A DNA stretch of 64,000 nt. Source: Clostridiales bacterium. Lineage in GTDB: Bacteria; Bacillota; Clostridia; Christensenellales; Aristaeellaceae. Positions 1-8,477 of the stretch are shown here, in pieces. The stretch lies in NCBI GenBank assembly GCA_004557125.1, contig SFET01000004.1:92390-156389 (forward strand), read 5' to 3'. Under the pieces are notes generated by a model, which was not told the origin of the DNA, ran no database searches, and worked only from the letters and a program-made list of their open reading frames with translations. Position 1 is the first letter of the stretch. Each line of letters opens with the position of its first letter. The position numbers were made by a program, and so were the translations under genes.

Positions 1-510
1 ATGGTGATGATGCGCATCGTGGACATCCTGATCGCGCTCCCCAGCATGCTCTACACGGTGCTGATCATGCTGGTGCTGGGCTCCAGCGTGGGCACGGTCA
101 TCCTGGCGCTGTGCTTCACCTCCTGGATCGGCACGGCCCGCATCGTGCGCAGCGAGGTCATGCGCCTGAAGCACTCGGAGTACGTGCTGGCGGCGCGGCT
201 GTCCGGCGCAAAGTTCTGGAACCTGCTGGTCTCCCACCTGATCCCCAACGCCATGGGCCCGATCATCGTCTCCACCGCGTTCCTGATTCCCAGCGCGATC
301 TTCTCCGAGGCCTTCCTGTCCTTCCTGGGCATCGGCATTCAGGCCCCGATGGCGAGCTGGGGTACGCTGGCAAACGACGCCCAGAGCACCCTGCTGACCT
401 ATCCCCACCAGATGATTTTCCCAGTGCTTGCGATTTGCATCACCATGTTCTCGTTCAATTTTATCGGTGACGGCCTGCGCGACGCGCTCGATCCGAAGCT
501 GAAGAAGTGA
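1..510 (+). CDS. dppC: Peptide ABC transporter permease, DppC type (5' end outside window)
   Basis: This is the C-terminal 169 residues or so of an inner-membrane permease of a dipeptide/oligopeptide importer. Hydrophobic segments are seen near residues 8-40 (ILIALPSMLYTVLIMLVLGS), 85-110 and 138-155. The cytoplasmic coupling loop that docks on the ATPases is present as EYVLAARLSGAKFW, followed by HLIPN, which matches the EAA motif of this family. Full DppC proteins are about 280-300 residues, so the N-terminal third lies left of the window and the ATG at base 1 is probably internal. Two ATPase genes follow at once, the usual permease-DppD-DppF order. Substrate specificity cannot be read from this part. 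Confidence 0.9.
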   Translation: MVMMRIVDILIALPSMLYTVLIMLVLGSSVGTVILALCFTSWIGTARIVRSEVMRLKHSEYVLAARLSGAKFWNLLVSHLIPNAMGPIIVSTAFLIPSAIFSEAFLSFLGIGIQAPMASWGTLANDAQSTLLTYPHQMIFPVLAICITMFSFNFIGDGLRDALDPKLKK

Positions 511-521
511 GGAGGCGCAGC

Positions 522-1517
<996 letters not shown>

Positions 1518-1519
1518 CC

Positions 1520-2491
1520 ATGCAGAAGCAGGAAGCCATGCTTTCCGTCCGCAATCTGAAAATGTATTTTCCGGTGGGCGGTTCCCTCTTTGAGAAGAAG
1601 AAGCTGCTCAAGGCCGTGGATGACGTCAGCTTCGACCTCTATCCGGGCGAGACCTTCGGCCTGGTAGGCGAATCCGGCTGCGGCAAGACCACCGTCGGCC
1701 GCACCATCGTGCGCCTGTACCAGCCCACCGCAGGTCAGATCATCCTGAACGGCAAGGACATCGCGCCCCTCACCGAAAAGGAGGTGCTGCCCTACCGCAA
1801 CCGCATGCAGATGATCTTCCAGGACCCCTACGCGTCGCTGAACCCCCGCATGACCGTGGCCAGCATCGTCGGCGAGCCGCTGCGTTATCAGGGCATGAGC
1901 GCCAGGGAGATCGACGCGCGCGTGCGGGAGCTGGTGGAGTGCGTGGGCCTGAAGGAGGATCACCTGAGCCGCTATCCACACGAGTTCTCCGGCGGTCAGC
2001 GACAGCGCATCGGCATCGCCCGCGCCCTGGCCAGCAAGCCGGACTTTATCGTCTGCGACGAACCGATCTCCGCGCTGGACGTGTCCATTCAGGCGCAGAT
2101 CATCAACATGCTGGAGGAGCTTCAGGCGCGCTTTGGCATGACCTACCTGTTCGTCTCCCACGATTTGTCCATGGTGCGCCACATCTCCAAGCGCGTGGCG
2201 GTGATGTACCTGGGCCACATTGTGGAGATGGCGCCGGTCAACGAGCTCTACGCCAACATGCTGCACCCCTACACCAAGGCGCTGATGTCCGCGGTGCCCA
2301 TCGCTGACCCCGATGCGGCGGAGAAATCCAAGCGCATCGTGCTCCAGGGCGACGTGCCCCAGCCCATCAATCCGCCCAGCGGCTGCCCCTTCCGCACCCG
2401 CTGCCCCTATGCGGACAAGGGCTGCGCCGAGCAGATTCCGGAGCTCAAGGACATGGGCGGCGGCCACATGGTCGCCTGCCACAAAGTATGA
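1520..2491 (+). CDS. dppF: Peptide ABC transporter ATP-binding protein, DppF/OppF type
   Basis: Second ATPase of the importer; DppD and DppF normally form the nucleotide-binding heterodimer. Visible motifs are Walker A GESGCGKT, signature FSGGQRQRIGIARA, Walker B FIVCDEPISALD, H-loop VSHD, and a C-terminal Cys cluster CPFRTRCPYADKGC. GAAAGGGGGC at 1504-1511 favours ATG 1520; an overlapping GTG at 1514 is the alternative. Length is about 323 residues, typical. The substrate-binding protein and first permease of this system must lie left of the window if the operon is complete. Confidence 0.93.
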   Translation: MQKQEAMLSVRNLKMYFPVGGSLFEKKKLLKAVDDVSFDLYPGETFGLVGESGCGKTTVGRTIVRLYQPTAGQIILNGKDIAPLTEKEVLPYRNRMQMIFQDPYASLNPRMTVASIVGEPLRYQGMSAREIDARVRELVECVGLKEDHLSRYPHEFSGGQRQRIGIARALASKPDFIVCDEPISALDVSIQAQIINMLEELQARFGMTYLFVSHDLSMVRHISKRVAVMYLGHIVEMAPVNELYANMLHPYTKALMSAVPIADPDAAEKSKRIVLQGDVPQPINPPSGCPFRTRCPYADKGCAEQIPELKDMGGGHMVACHKV

Positions 2492-2511
2492 TGATTCGGA
2501 GATAGGTGAAA

Positions 2512-3642
2512 ATGACGTACGAAGATGCGATCTCCCGCTGCTGGCTGGAGGTGGACCTGGACGCGATCCGGGAAAACTACCGCGCGGCCTGTGCGATGGT
2601 GGGGGATGGCGCACAGATCATTCCGGTGCTAAAGGCCAACGCCTACGGCATGAACGCCGTGGAGGTGGCCGGGGCGCTGAAAACCGAGGGCGCAAGGCTG
2701 TTCGCCGTGGCCAGCTCGGACGAGGCGGAGCAGCTGCTCCGGGAAGTTCCTGATATCGAGGTGCTGGTCATGGGCATGGTGGGCGAGGGCGCGCTGCGCC
2801 GCTTGATCGCTAAAAACATGCCCGTCACCCTGTTTTCCGAGGCGCAGGGCGAGAAGATCGCGCGGATTGCCGGTGAACTGGGCGTTCCTGCGCGGGTGCA
2901 TGTGAAGGTGGACACCGGCCTGCACCGCCTGGGCCTGGAGCCGGAGCACGCGGCGGAATATGTGGAAGGGCTCTGTGCGGGCGGAAATGTGCGCGTGTGC
3001 GGACTGTTCACCCATCTCGCCATTCACACTGCGGAGATGGATCGCATACAGGTGGAGAAGCTGACTGCGGTGCGGGACGCACTGGCAAAGGCGGGCATCG
3101 AGGTTCCGCTGACCCATGCGGTGGACAGCATCGGACTGGTGCGCTATCCCGACTCCCATCTGGACGGCGCACGGGTGGGCGCGTGGCTCTACGGCGTCAC
3201 ACCCCGGCACGCTCCGAAGCCGAGCCGCTGCGTGGGCTGTTTCAAGGCGCGCATCGCCCAGCTGCGTCGCGTCGCAAAGGGTGAGCTGATCGGCTATGAC
3301 GACGATTCTCCGCTTCAGCGCGACAGCCTCATCGCCACCATCAGCGCCGGCTACATCGACGGCACGCCCCGCGTGGGCGAGGGCTGGCAGGTGGAGATCC
3401 GTGGGCAGCGCGCCGACGTGATCGGCATCGCCTGCATGGATCAGCTGATGGCGGATGTGACGGACATTCCGAACGTGGCTGAGGGTGACGAGGTGATCTT
3501 CGTCGGCGGCAGCATCGACGTGGAGGAATACTCGAAAATGGGCCGGTTCAATCACAACGAGGCATGGGCGCGCATCGGGCGCCGGGTGCCCCGCATCTTC
3601 TATGAAAGTGGAGCGGTCGTGCGCGTGCGCACGGAGCTGTGA
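2512..3642 (+). CDS. alr: Alanine racemase
   Basis: PLP-dependent racemase interconverting L- and D-alanine for peptidoglycan synthesis, or acting on imported D-amino acids. The PLP lysine is in VLKANAYG near residue 42, with the preceding WLEVDLDAIRENYR typical of the N-terminal TIM barrel. The catalytic Tyr region of the C-terminal beta domain is SAGYIDGTPR (most family members read GYADG), followed by IACMDQLMADVTDIP. Length is about 376 residues, as expected. ATG 2512 is preferred over GTG 2506 because AGGTG lies at 2504-2508. The gene follows the peptide ABC ATPase by 20 bases and precedes an M20 hydrolase, so it is probably co-transcribed with uptake genes rather than with a cell-wall cluster. 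Confidence 0.93.
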   Translation: MTYEDAISRCWLEVDLDAIRENYRAACAMVGDGAQIIPVLKANAYGMNAVEVAGALKTEGARLFAVASSDEAEQLLREVPDIEVLVMGMVGEGALRRLIAKNMPVTLFSEAQGEKIARIAGELGVPARVHVKVDTGLHRLGLEPEHAAEYVEGLCAGGNVRVCGLFTHLAIHTAEMDRIQVEKLTAVRDALAKAGIEVPLTHAVDSIGLVRYPDSHLDGARVGAWLYGVTPRHAPKPSRCVGCFKARIAQLRRVAKGELIGYDDDSPLQRDSLIATISAGYIDGTPRVGEGWQVEIRGQRADVIGIACMDQLMADVTDIPNVAEGDEVIFVGGSIDVEEYSKMGRFNHNEAWARIGRRVPRIFYESGAVVRVRTEL

Positions 3643-3654
3643 GGGAAAAGTAAA

Positions 3655-4839
3655 ATGAATCGTGAAGAGCTGCAGAAGCTGGCGGCGGAAATCTACCCCT
3701 GGACGGTGGAGAGGCGCCGCGCGTTGCATCGCATTCCTGAGAAGGGCTTCTGCGAATTCAAGACGCAGCAGCTGATCTGCGAGACGCTGGAGGAGCTGAA
3801 GATCCCCTATAACATTGAAAAGACCTGGGTCGTGGGCCTGATCGAGGGCGCGTTGCCCGGACGTACCATTGCCTTGCGCGCCGATATCGACGCGCTGCCG
3901 GTGACGGAGCCCACGGGCTGTCCCTTCCGATCGGAGCACGACGGCTGGATGCACGCCTGCGGACACGATGTGCACACGGCGATCCAGCTGGGCGTGGCGA
4001 AGCTGTTTGCCGGCATGCGGGAGCGGCTGCACGGCAACGTGAAGCTGCTGTTCCAGCCCGCCGAGGAGACCATCGGCGGCGCGCTGCCGATGGTGAAGGC
4101 CGGCGTTCTGGAGAATCCCCATGTGGACGCCTGCTACGGCCTGCATCTGCAGCCGTACCTTCCGCTGGGCACGGTGGAGACCCGCCACGGCGCGCTCAAT
4201 GCCGCCTGTGACGAATTGGAACTGGATGTGTGGGGCAAGGGCGGCCATGCGGCCTACCCGGAGAGCAGCGTGGACGCCATCGTCTGTGCGGCGCAGATCA
4301 TTTCGACGCTGCAGACGCTGGTCTCCCGCAACGTATCGCCCCTCAACAGCGTGGTGCTGACCTTCGGCACCATCGAGGGCGGCAAGGCGAACAACGTGAT
4401 CTGCAATCACGTGCACATGCGGGGCACGCTGCGCACGGTGGATCCCAAGCTGCGCACCTTCGCGCACCGGCGCATCCGGGAGATCGCCCAGAGCGTCGCC
4501 ATGGCCTTCGGGGCCACGGCGGAGGTGAAGGTGATCGACGGTTACAGCGTGCTGGTGAACCATGAGCGCGAAACGGATCTGGTGCTGGATGTGGCCAAGG
4601 AGCTCTTCGGACGCAGCCACGTCAAGCTCAAGGCGGAGCCCAGCATGGGCGGCGAGGATTTCTCCTTCTTCGTGGAGGAGGTGCCCGGCGCGTTCTATCA
4701 CATCGGCTGCACACCCCTCGATCACATTCCGGCGCCTGCGCTGCACAGCCAGCACTTCTGTGCGGATGAGCGTTGCATCCTTCAGGGCCTGATGATGCAG
4801 GCGGGCATCGTGCTTGTCGAGACCGGAACAGAGCTATAA
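3655..4839 (+). CDS. M20D-family amidohydrolase (amino acid/peptide amide hydrolase)
   Basis: Cytosolic metallohydrolase of the M20 family, of the kind that removes N-acyl groups from amino acids or small peptides. The metal site is visible as RADIDALP (about residues 80-87) and ACGHDVHTA, followed by the catalytic Glu pair in FQPAEET. A distal His is in PALHSQHF near the C terminus. The lid domain carries WGKGGHAAYPE. Length of 394 residues is normal for hippurate-hydrolase-like enzymes. GAGGGAAAAG precedes the ATG. It is the last gene of the peptide import/alanine racemase operon, which suggests a role in processing imported N-acylated or D-residue-containing peptides. The true substrate is unknown. 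Confidence 0.88.
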   Translation: MNREELQKLAAEIYPWTVERRRALHRIPEKGFCEFKTQQLICETLEELKIPYNIEKTWVVGLIEGALPGRTIALRADIDALPVTEPTGCPFRSEHDGWMHACGHDVHTAIQLGVAKLFAGMRERLHGNVKLLFQPAEETIGGALPMVKAGVLENPHVDACYGLHLQPYLPLGTVETRHGALNAACDELELDVWGKGGHAAYPESSVDAIVCAAQIISTLQTLVSRNVSPLNSVVLTFGTIEGGKANNVICNHVHMRGTLRTVDPKLRTFAHRRIREIAQSVAMAFGATAEVKVIDGYSVLVNHERETDLVLDVAKELFGRSHVKLKAEPSMGGEDFSFFVEEVPGAFYHIGCTPLDHIPAPALHSQHFCADERCILQGLMMQAGIVLVETGTEL

Positions 4840-4845
4840 ACAAAA

Positions 4846-4885
4846 GAAACGGACGCATCGCAGATCAGCGGTGCGTCCGTTTGTA
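4846..4885. terminator. Bidirectional intrinsic terminator
   Basis: The inverted repeat AAACGGACGCA (4847-4857) pairs with TGCGTCCGTTT (4872-4882), with runs of A on the left and T on the right. It lies between the convergent M20 and C39-like genes and can serve both strands. Confidence 0.85.
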
Positions 4886-4892
4886 TATGCGT

Positions 4893-5549
4893 TTATTCCA
4901 AGTGCAGCAGGTTGAAGTCGAATGCCTTGGTGATGGGCACCCAGTACATGGCGTAGTGCTCGTCGTAGCCGGTGCGCACGCCGCGGCGGTTGATGTATTC
5001 GGCGCAGATTTCGCTGCCGGGCACGACCTCGCGGATGTCGGGGCGAACGGCGGGGTTCATGCTGTCGCGGCTGGAGTCGATGATCAGAATCTGGCGCTCG
5101 CCGTCCTGCACGCGGTGGTCCAGGATGGCCACGATGTGGCCCACGCGCAGGTCGGTCAGGGCGTAGCCGCCGGCCTCCAGGGTGTTCCAGAGGGCCTCGT
5201 GATCGTTGAGCAGGCCGTCCATGTCGTAGCGCAGGCCGTATTTGGCCAGCCTGCCGTCCTCCTGCATGGCCTTGAGCAGCATCGGCCGGTCGGTGCCGTC
5301 GTCGCCGCGCCCGCCGGTGCGGCAGGAGAAGGCCGCCAGCTCGTCGGGATCGATCTTCTCGCCCGTGGCCCAGTCGATCAGGTGGCACACGGAGAAGATG
5401 CCGCAGCCGGCGTCGTGCAGCGTGTCGTTTTCCTCATTGGGGATGCCCGGATAGCCGTAATAGGCGGTCCATTCAGGGCAGCTCTGGTTCAGCAGCCGCA
5501 GCTCGCGGCCCTGATAGTTGAACATTTTGATTTTTCCGGTGTATTCCAT
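4893..5549 (-). CDS. C39-like (papain-fold) cysteine peptidase family protein, function unknown
   Basis: A 218-residue soluble protein without signal peptide or membrane helix. The layout recalls the peptidase C39-like fold: an early Cys in DAGCGIFSVCHLIDW (about residue 49), the spaced GRGDDGTDRPMLLKAM segment, and a later His in LRVGHIVAILDH followed by LLIID-like strand ILIIDSSRD, giving a plausible Cys-His-Asp triad. The start ATG at 5549 has only a weak AAGG upstream. An intrinsic terminator (5620-5659) and a cobalamin riboswitch (5842-5998) lie upstream on the same strand, so expression might depend on readthrough from that RNA. No operon partner is seen. The peptidase assignment is inferred from motif order only. 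Confidence 0.6.
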   Translation of the reverse strand: MEYTGKIKMFNYQGRELRLLNQSCPEWTAYYGYPGIPNEENDTLHDAGCGIFSVCHLIDWATGEKIDPDELAAFSCRTGGRGDDGTDRPMLLKAMQEDGRLAKYGLRYDMDGLLNDHEALWNTLEAGGYALTDLRVGHIVAILDHRVQDGERQILIIDSSRDSMNPAVRPDIREVVPGSEICAEYINRRGVRTGYDEHYAMYWVPITKAFDFNLLHLE

Positions 5550-5619
5550 ACGCTTGCCTTTCCGTGCACACGCTCTGCCGGTGCACCTGATGTGAATCCA
5601 CAGCCGTTCCGATCAAACG

Positions 5620-5659
5620 GAAAAAGACGGCCGGCCATACACGCCCTTGTATGACCGGC
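5620..5659 (-). terminator. Intrinsic terminator downstream of the cobalamin riboswitch
   Basis: Read on the minus strand, a 12-bp stem (5659-5648 with 5641-5630, one G-U pair) with a 6-nt loop is followed by GTCTTTTT. It lies about 190 nt after the riboswitch aptamer and about 70 nt before the C39-like start codon. It could end a short riboswitch transcript, or be the regulated stop. Confidence 0.8.
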
Positions 5660-5841
5660 TTCGCTTGACCGCGGAGCCGATTGCCGTGCCGGGGGATTTG
5701 GCCCGGCCGCGCGCTCAGCGGACAGTAAAAACAGGATATATCAGATTCTTCGCCGATACATCCCGCCGAAAGTGTCTCGCCGCAGCGCGTCGAAACCGGA
5801 ACATATCTTTCTTTGAAACCGAAGAAAGCGATACGCGATCC

Positions 5842-5998
5842 GTGGGCAGGTTTTCTGACTTGGCATCATCGCACTGCGCGCCTTCTCGGCCTTTGCCAAT
5901 GGCATGTTGCACAGTTCTCCGCGTCACAGCAGCGGTCCTGTTGGAGACTCACACTCCATTCCCTCGCACCCCGAAGGGTTCACCCGCAGATTTCCGAT
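5842..5998 (-). promoter_or_regulatory. Cobalamin (adenosylcobalamin-class) riboswitch, minus strand
   Basis: The reverse complement carries the conserved cobalamin aptamer order: GGGTGCGAGGGAA, then GAGTGTGAGTCTCC, ACAGGACCGCTGCTGTGA, a B12-box-like CCATTGG, GGCCGAGAAGGCG, GATGATGCCAAGTCAG and the terminal AAAACCTGCCC. These blocks match the Rfam-type cobalamin consensus in sequence and spacing. Only the minus strand fits. It has its own minus-strand promoter (6016-6044) and is transcribed away from the cobalamin operon that begins at 6117, which is unusual. Downstream on the same strand come a terminator and the C39-like gene. Confidence 0.88.
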
Positions 5999-6015
5999 AT
6001 TCTGTTTTCAAAGGT

Positions 6016-6044
6016 ATTATAGCACGTTCCCACCCCTTTGTAAA
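6016..6044 (-). promoter_or_regulatory. Promoter of the cobalamin riboswitch transcript
   Basis: On the minus strand TTTACA (6044-6039), a 17-nt spacer and TATAAT (6021-6016) form a sigma-A-like promoter. The predicted start is a few bases before the riboswitch aptamer. Confidence 0.75.
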
Positions 6045-6056
6045 GCGCCGATTTGC

Positions 6057-6085
6057 TTGAAGTTCATGGGTATGTGTGGTATAAT
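6057..6085 (+). promoter_or_regulatory. Promoter of the cobalamin operon
   Basis: TTGAAG (6057-6062), a 17-nt spacer and TATAAT (6080-6085) lie 31 bases before the first ATG. It is back to back with the riboswitch promoter, so no aptamer lies in the leader of this operon. Confidence 0.75.
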
Positions 6086-6116
6086 TTCTCTTGATACTTT
6101 GCAGATGGAGGGTGAA

Positions 6117-6875
6117 ATGCGCCGGTTCTATGTATCTGAGCTGGATGCCCGGGCGCCGGAGCTTGCACTGGAGCGGGGCATGGGCCTGGAGATCATCGGC
6201 TTCTGTGCAGCGGAGCGCATGGAGGATGAAGAACTGATCGCTTCGGAGGAGGTGCGGCTGCGCCCGTATGCGCGCAAGTCGCTGCACGCGCCCTACTACG
6301 AGCTTGCACCCTGCGCCATCGATCCGCTGATCCGGGAGGTGAGCCTGAAGCGCTACCGTCAGGCCGTCGCGACCTGCATGCGGCTGGGAATCCGGCGGAT
6401 GGTCGTGCATTCGGGCTTCGCGCCGAGGGTGTACTATCCCGAGTGGTTTGTGCCGAGGTCCATCGAATTCTGGCGGGATTTCGTGCGTGAGCTGCCGGAG
6501 GATTTTGAATTGCTGCTGGAGAACGTGCTGGACGTGCACCCGGAGTACATCCGGGACGTGTGCGACGGCGTGGACGATCCCCGGCTGCGCATCTGCCTGG
6601 ACGTGGGGCACGCAAATGTCTATTCGCAGGCTCCGGCGGAGCAGTGGATTGAAATGCTGGGATCCAGAATCGTGCACGTGCACATGCACAACAACGATGG
6701 GCTCCGGGACCTGCACGCTCCGCTGGACGAGGGGAGCCTGGACGTGGAGCGGGTTCTGCGCCATCTGGATGCGTATGCGCCGGCGGCAGACATCTGTATC
6801 GAGAGCGTGGATGCACTGAGCTGCATCCGTACACTGGAGAAAAGAGGAGTTATTACCGATGAAAAATCCTTATGA
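6117..6875 (+). CDS. Xylose-isomerase-like TIM-barrel protein (sugar phosphate isomerase/epimerase family)
   Basis: About 252 residues with the fold signature of the AP2EC/xylose isomerase-like family: MVVHSGF, ELLLENVLDVHPEYI, then LRICLDVGHANVY (metal-binding Asp and His) and IVHVHMHNNDG with LHAPLDEGSLD. The conserved Glu, Asp and His residues suit a divalent-metal isomerase, epimerase or endonuclease IV-type site. ATG 6117 is chosen because GGAGGG lies at 6107-6112; a longer open frame upstream runs over promoter sequence. It is the first gene of the cobalamin operon and overlaps cobT by 17 bases, so the products are probably made together. A link to cobalamin, for example in lower-ligand or nucleotide-loop metabolism, is not established; the substrate is unknown. 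Confidence 0.75.
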   Translation: MRRFYVSELDARAPELALERGMGLEIIGFCAAERMEDEELIASEEVRLRPYARKSLHAPYYELAPCAIDPLIREVSLKRYRQAVATCMRLGIRRMVVHSGFAPRVYYPEWFVPRSIEFWRDFVRELPEDFELLLENVLDVHPEYIRDVCDGVDDPRLRICLDVGHANVYSQAPAEQWIEMLGSRIVHVHMHNNDGLRDLHAPLDEGSLDVERVLRHLDAYAPAADICIESVDALSCIRTLEKRGVITDEKSL

Positions 6876-7941
6876 AATTGAAATTCCCGCACTGGACGAG
6901 GCGGTCATGAAGGAAGCTTGGGCAAGGCAGGACGCGCTGGCGAAGCCGCCCCGGAGCCTGGGCGTGCTGGAGGAGATCTCCGTGCGCTTTGCCGGCATGA
7001 CCGGGAAGCTGTACAACGACGCGAAGAAGCGCCGCATTCTGATCTTTGCCGCGGACAACGGCGTGGTGGAGGAGGGCGTGACCTCTGCGCCCCAGTCGGT
7101 GACGCTGGCGCAGACCATCAACTTCACCCGGGGCCTGACCGGCGTGGCGGTGCTGGCGAAGCACTATAACACCGAATTGAAGGTCGTGGACGTGGGCATC
7201 AACGCCCGCTTCGAACAGCCGGGTGTGATCGACCGCAAGATCGCTCTGGGCACGCGGAACCTGGCCAAGGAGCCCGCCATGAGCCGGGAACAGGCGCTTC
7301 AGGCGCTGAACACCGGCTACGAGATGGCCGCGCAGGCCGCTGCGGATGGCGTGGAGATCCTGGGCATCGGAGAGATGGGCATCGGAAACACCACCACCTC
7401 CAGCGCAATCCTCTCCTGCCTGCTTGGCCTGCCGGCTGAGGCGACCACCGGTCGCGGCGGCGGCGTGAACGACGCGGGCTTTGCGCGCAAGAAGGAGATC
7501 ATCGACTCCGCCATCGCGCGCTGGGAGCCCGATCCGAAGGACGTGGTGGACGTGATGACCAAGGTGGGCGGCTTCGACATCGCGGCCATGTGCGGCGCAT
7601 TCCTGGGCGCGGCGGCACACCGGCTGCCGGTGGTGATCGACGGCTACATCTCCGCGGTTTCGGCGCTGTGTGCATACCGCATCCGCCCGGAGAGCGCCAA
7701 CTACTTCTTCGGCTCCCACATCTCCTGCGAGCGCGGCTATCTGCTGGCCATGGATGAGATGAAGGTCAAGCCCATGTTCCAGCTGGAGATGCGGCTGGGC
7801 GAGGGCAGTGGCTGTCCCATCGCCTTCGAGGTGATCGACGGCGCGCTGTCGGTGCTGAAGAACATGGCGACCTTCGACGAGGCGCGCATCGACGACGGAT
7901 ACCTCAGCGAGATCCGCAGCGACGCGCACCTGCAGAGGTGA
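6859..7941 (+). CDS. cobT: Nicotinate-nucleotide:dimethylbenzimidazole phosphoribosyltransferase
   Basis: Activates the lower-ligand base of cobalamin by transferring phosphoribose from nicotinate mononucleotide, giving alpha-ribazole phosphate. Recognised by AKPPRSLGVLEEI at the N terminus, the glycine-rich GEMGIGNTTTSSAI near residues 172-185, GRGGGVND, and the C-terminal SCERGY followed by MRLGEGSG, which carries the catalytic Glu region. Length of 360 residues is typical. GAGGAG at 6843-6848 precedes the ATG, which lies inside the end of the TIM-barrel gene. The operon continues with cobU, cobS and cobC, the complete late nucleotide-loop pathway. No corrin-ring synthesis genes are seen, so this suits salvage of cobinamide. 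Confidence 0.95.
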   Translation: MKNPYEIEIPALDEAVMKEAWARQDALAKPPRSLGVLEEISVRFAGMTGKLYNDAKKRRILIFAADNGVVEEGVTSAPQSVTLAQTINFTRGLTGVAVLAKHYNTELKVVDVGINARFEQPGVIDRKIALGTRNLAKEPAMSREQALQALNTGYEMAAQAAADGVEILGIGEMGIGNTTTSSAILSCLLGLPAEATTGRGGGVNDAGFARKKEIIDSAIARWEPDPKDVVDVMTKVGGFDIAAMCGAFLGAAAHRLPVVIDGYISAVSALCAYRIRPESANYFFGSHISCERGYLLAMDEMKVKPMFQLEMRLGEGSGCPIAFEVIDGALSVLKNMATFDEARIDDGYLSEIRSDAHLQR

Positions 7942-7946
7942 ACAGG

Positions 7947-8477
7947 ATGCACACACTGATTTCCGGCGGCTGCAAGAACGGCAAGTCCTACTACGCCCAG
8001 CGCGTGGCGAAGGCTGCGGGTGCGCCGCTGTACTATCTGGCCACGATGATCTCCACCGGCGAGGAGGACGATGCGCGCATCGCCCGCCACCTGAAGGAGC
8101 GCGAGGGCTGGGGCTTTGAGACCATCGAGTGCGGCAAGGGCATCCTGCATGCGCTGGAGCGCGCCGACGCAAACGGCTCCTTTCTGCTGGACAGCGTGAC
8201 GGCGCTGCTGGCCAACGAGATGTTCGATCCGGCGGGCTTCGATCCCGACGCGGCCGAGCGCGTGGCGGAGGAGCTTGCGCAGTTCGTGTCGCGCACGAAG
8301 AACGTGGTGTTCGTCTCGGACTACCTGTATTCCGACGCGCAGGACTTCGACGAATGGACGGAGCGATACCGCCGGGGCCTGGCCCTGGTGGACCGCCGCC
8401 TGGCGAAGTGCTGCGAAACGGTGCTGGAGGTCTCCTCCGGCACGGTGATCTGCCACAAGGGGGTGCTTCCGCTGTGA
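7947..8477 (+). CDS. cobU: Adenosylcobinamide kinase / adenosylcobinamide-phosphate guanylyltransferase
   Basis: Bifunctional nucleotide-loop assembly enzyme that phosphorylates adenosylcobinamide and then attaches GMP. The P-loop is GGCKNGKS at residues 6-13. RHLKEREGWGFETIE matches the R-H-R-x-R-P-x-x-W-x-T-x-E region of CobU in degenerate form, and FLLDSVTALLANEMF corresponds to the DCLTLWLTN-like strand. ATG 7947 is preferred, with AGAGGTG upstream; GTG 7938 is an alternative. At about 176 residues it is of normal size. The stop overlaps the start of cobS by 4 bases, showing translational coupling. Confidence 0.92.
   Translation: MHTLISGGCKNGKSYYAQRVAKAAGAPLYYLATMISTGEEDDARIARHLKEREGWGFETIECGKGILHALERADANGSFLLDSVTALLANEMFDPAGFDPDAAERVAEELAQFVSRTKNVVFVSDYLYSDAQDFDEWTERYRRGLALVDRRLAKCCETVLEVSSGTVICHKGVLPL

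Noticed and set aside
2629..4755. 708-residue minus-strand frame opposite alr and the M20 gene
   Set aside because: Antisense shadow; both plus-strand genes have full family motifs and RBSs.
5715..5927. 70-residue minus-strand ORF over the riboswitch
   Set aside because: Its sequence is dictated by the aptamer consensus and no RBS precedes it.
5842..5998. Plus-strand cobalamin riboswitch controlling cobT
   Set aside because: All conserved blocks read correctly only on the minus strand, and the plus promoter lies downstream of this segment.
5904..6116. N-terminal extension of the TIM-barrel protein
   Set aside because: It covers the riboswitch and both promoters; ATG 6117 has GGAGGG and a promoter 31 bases upstream.
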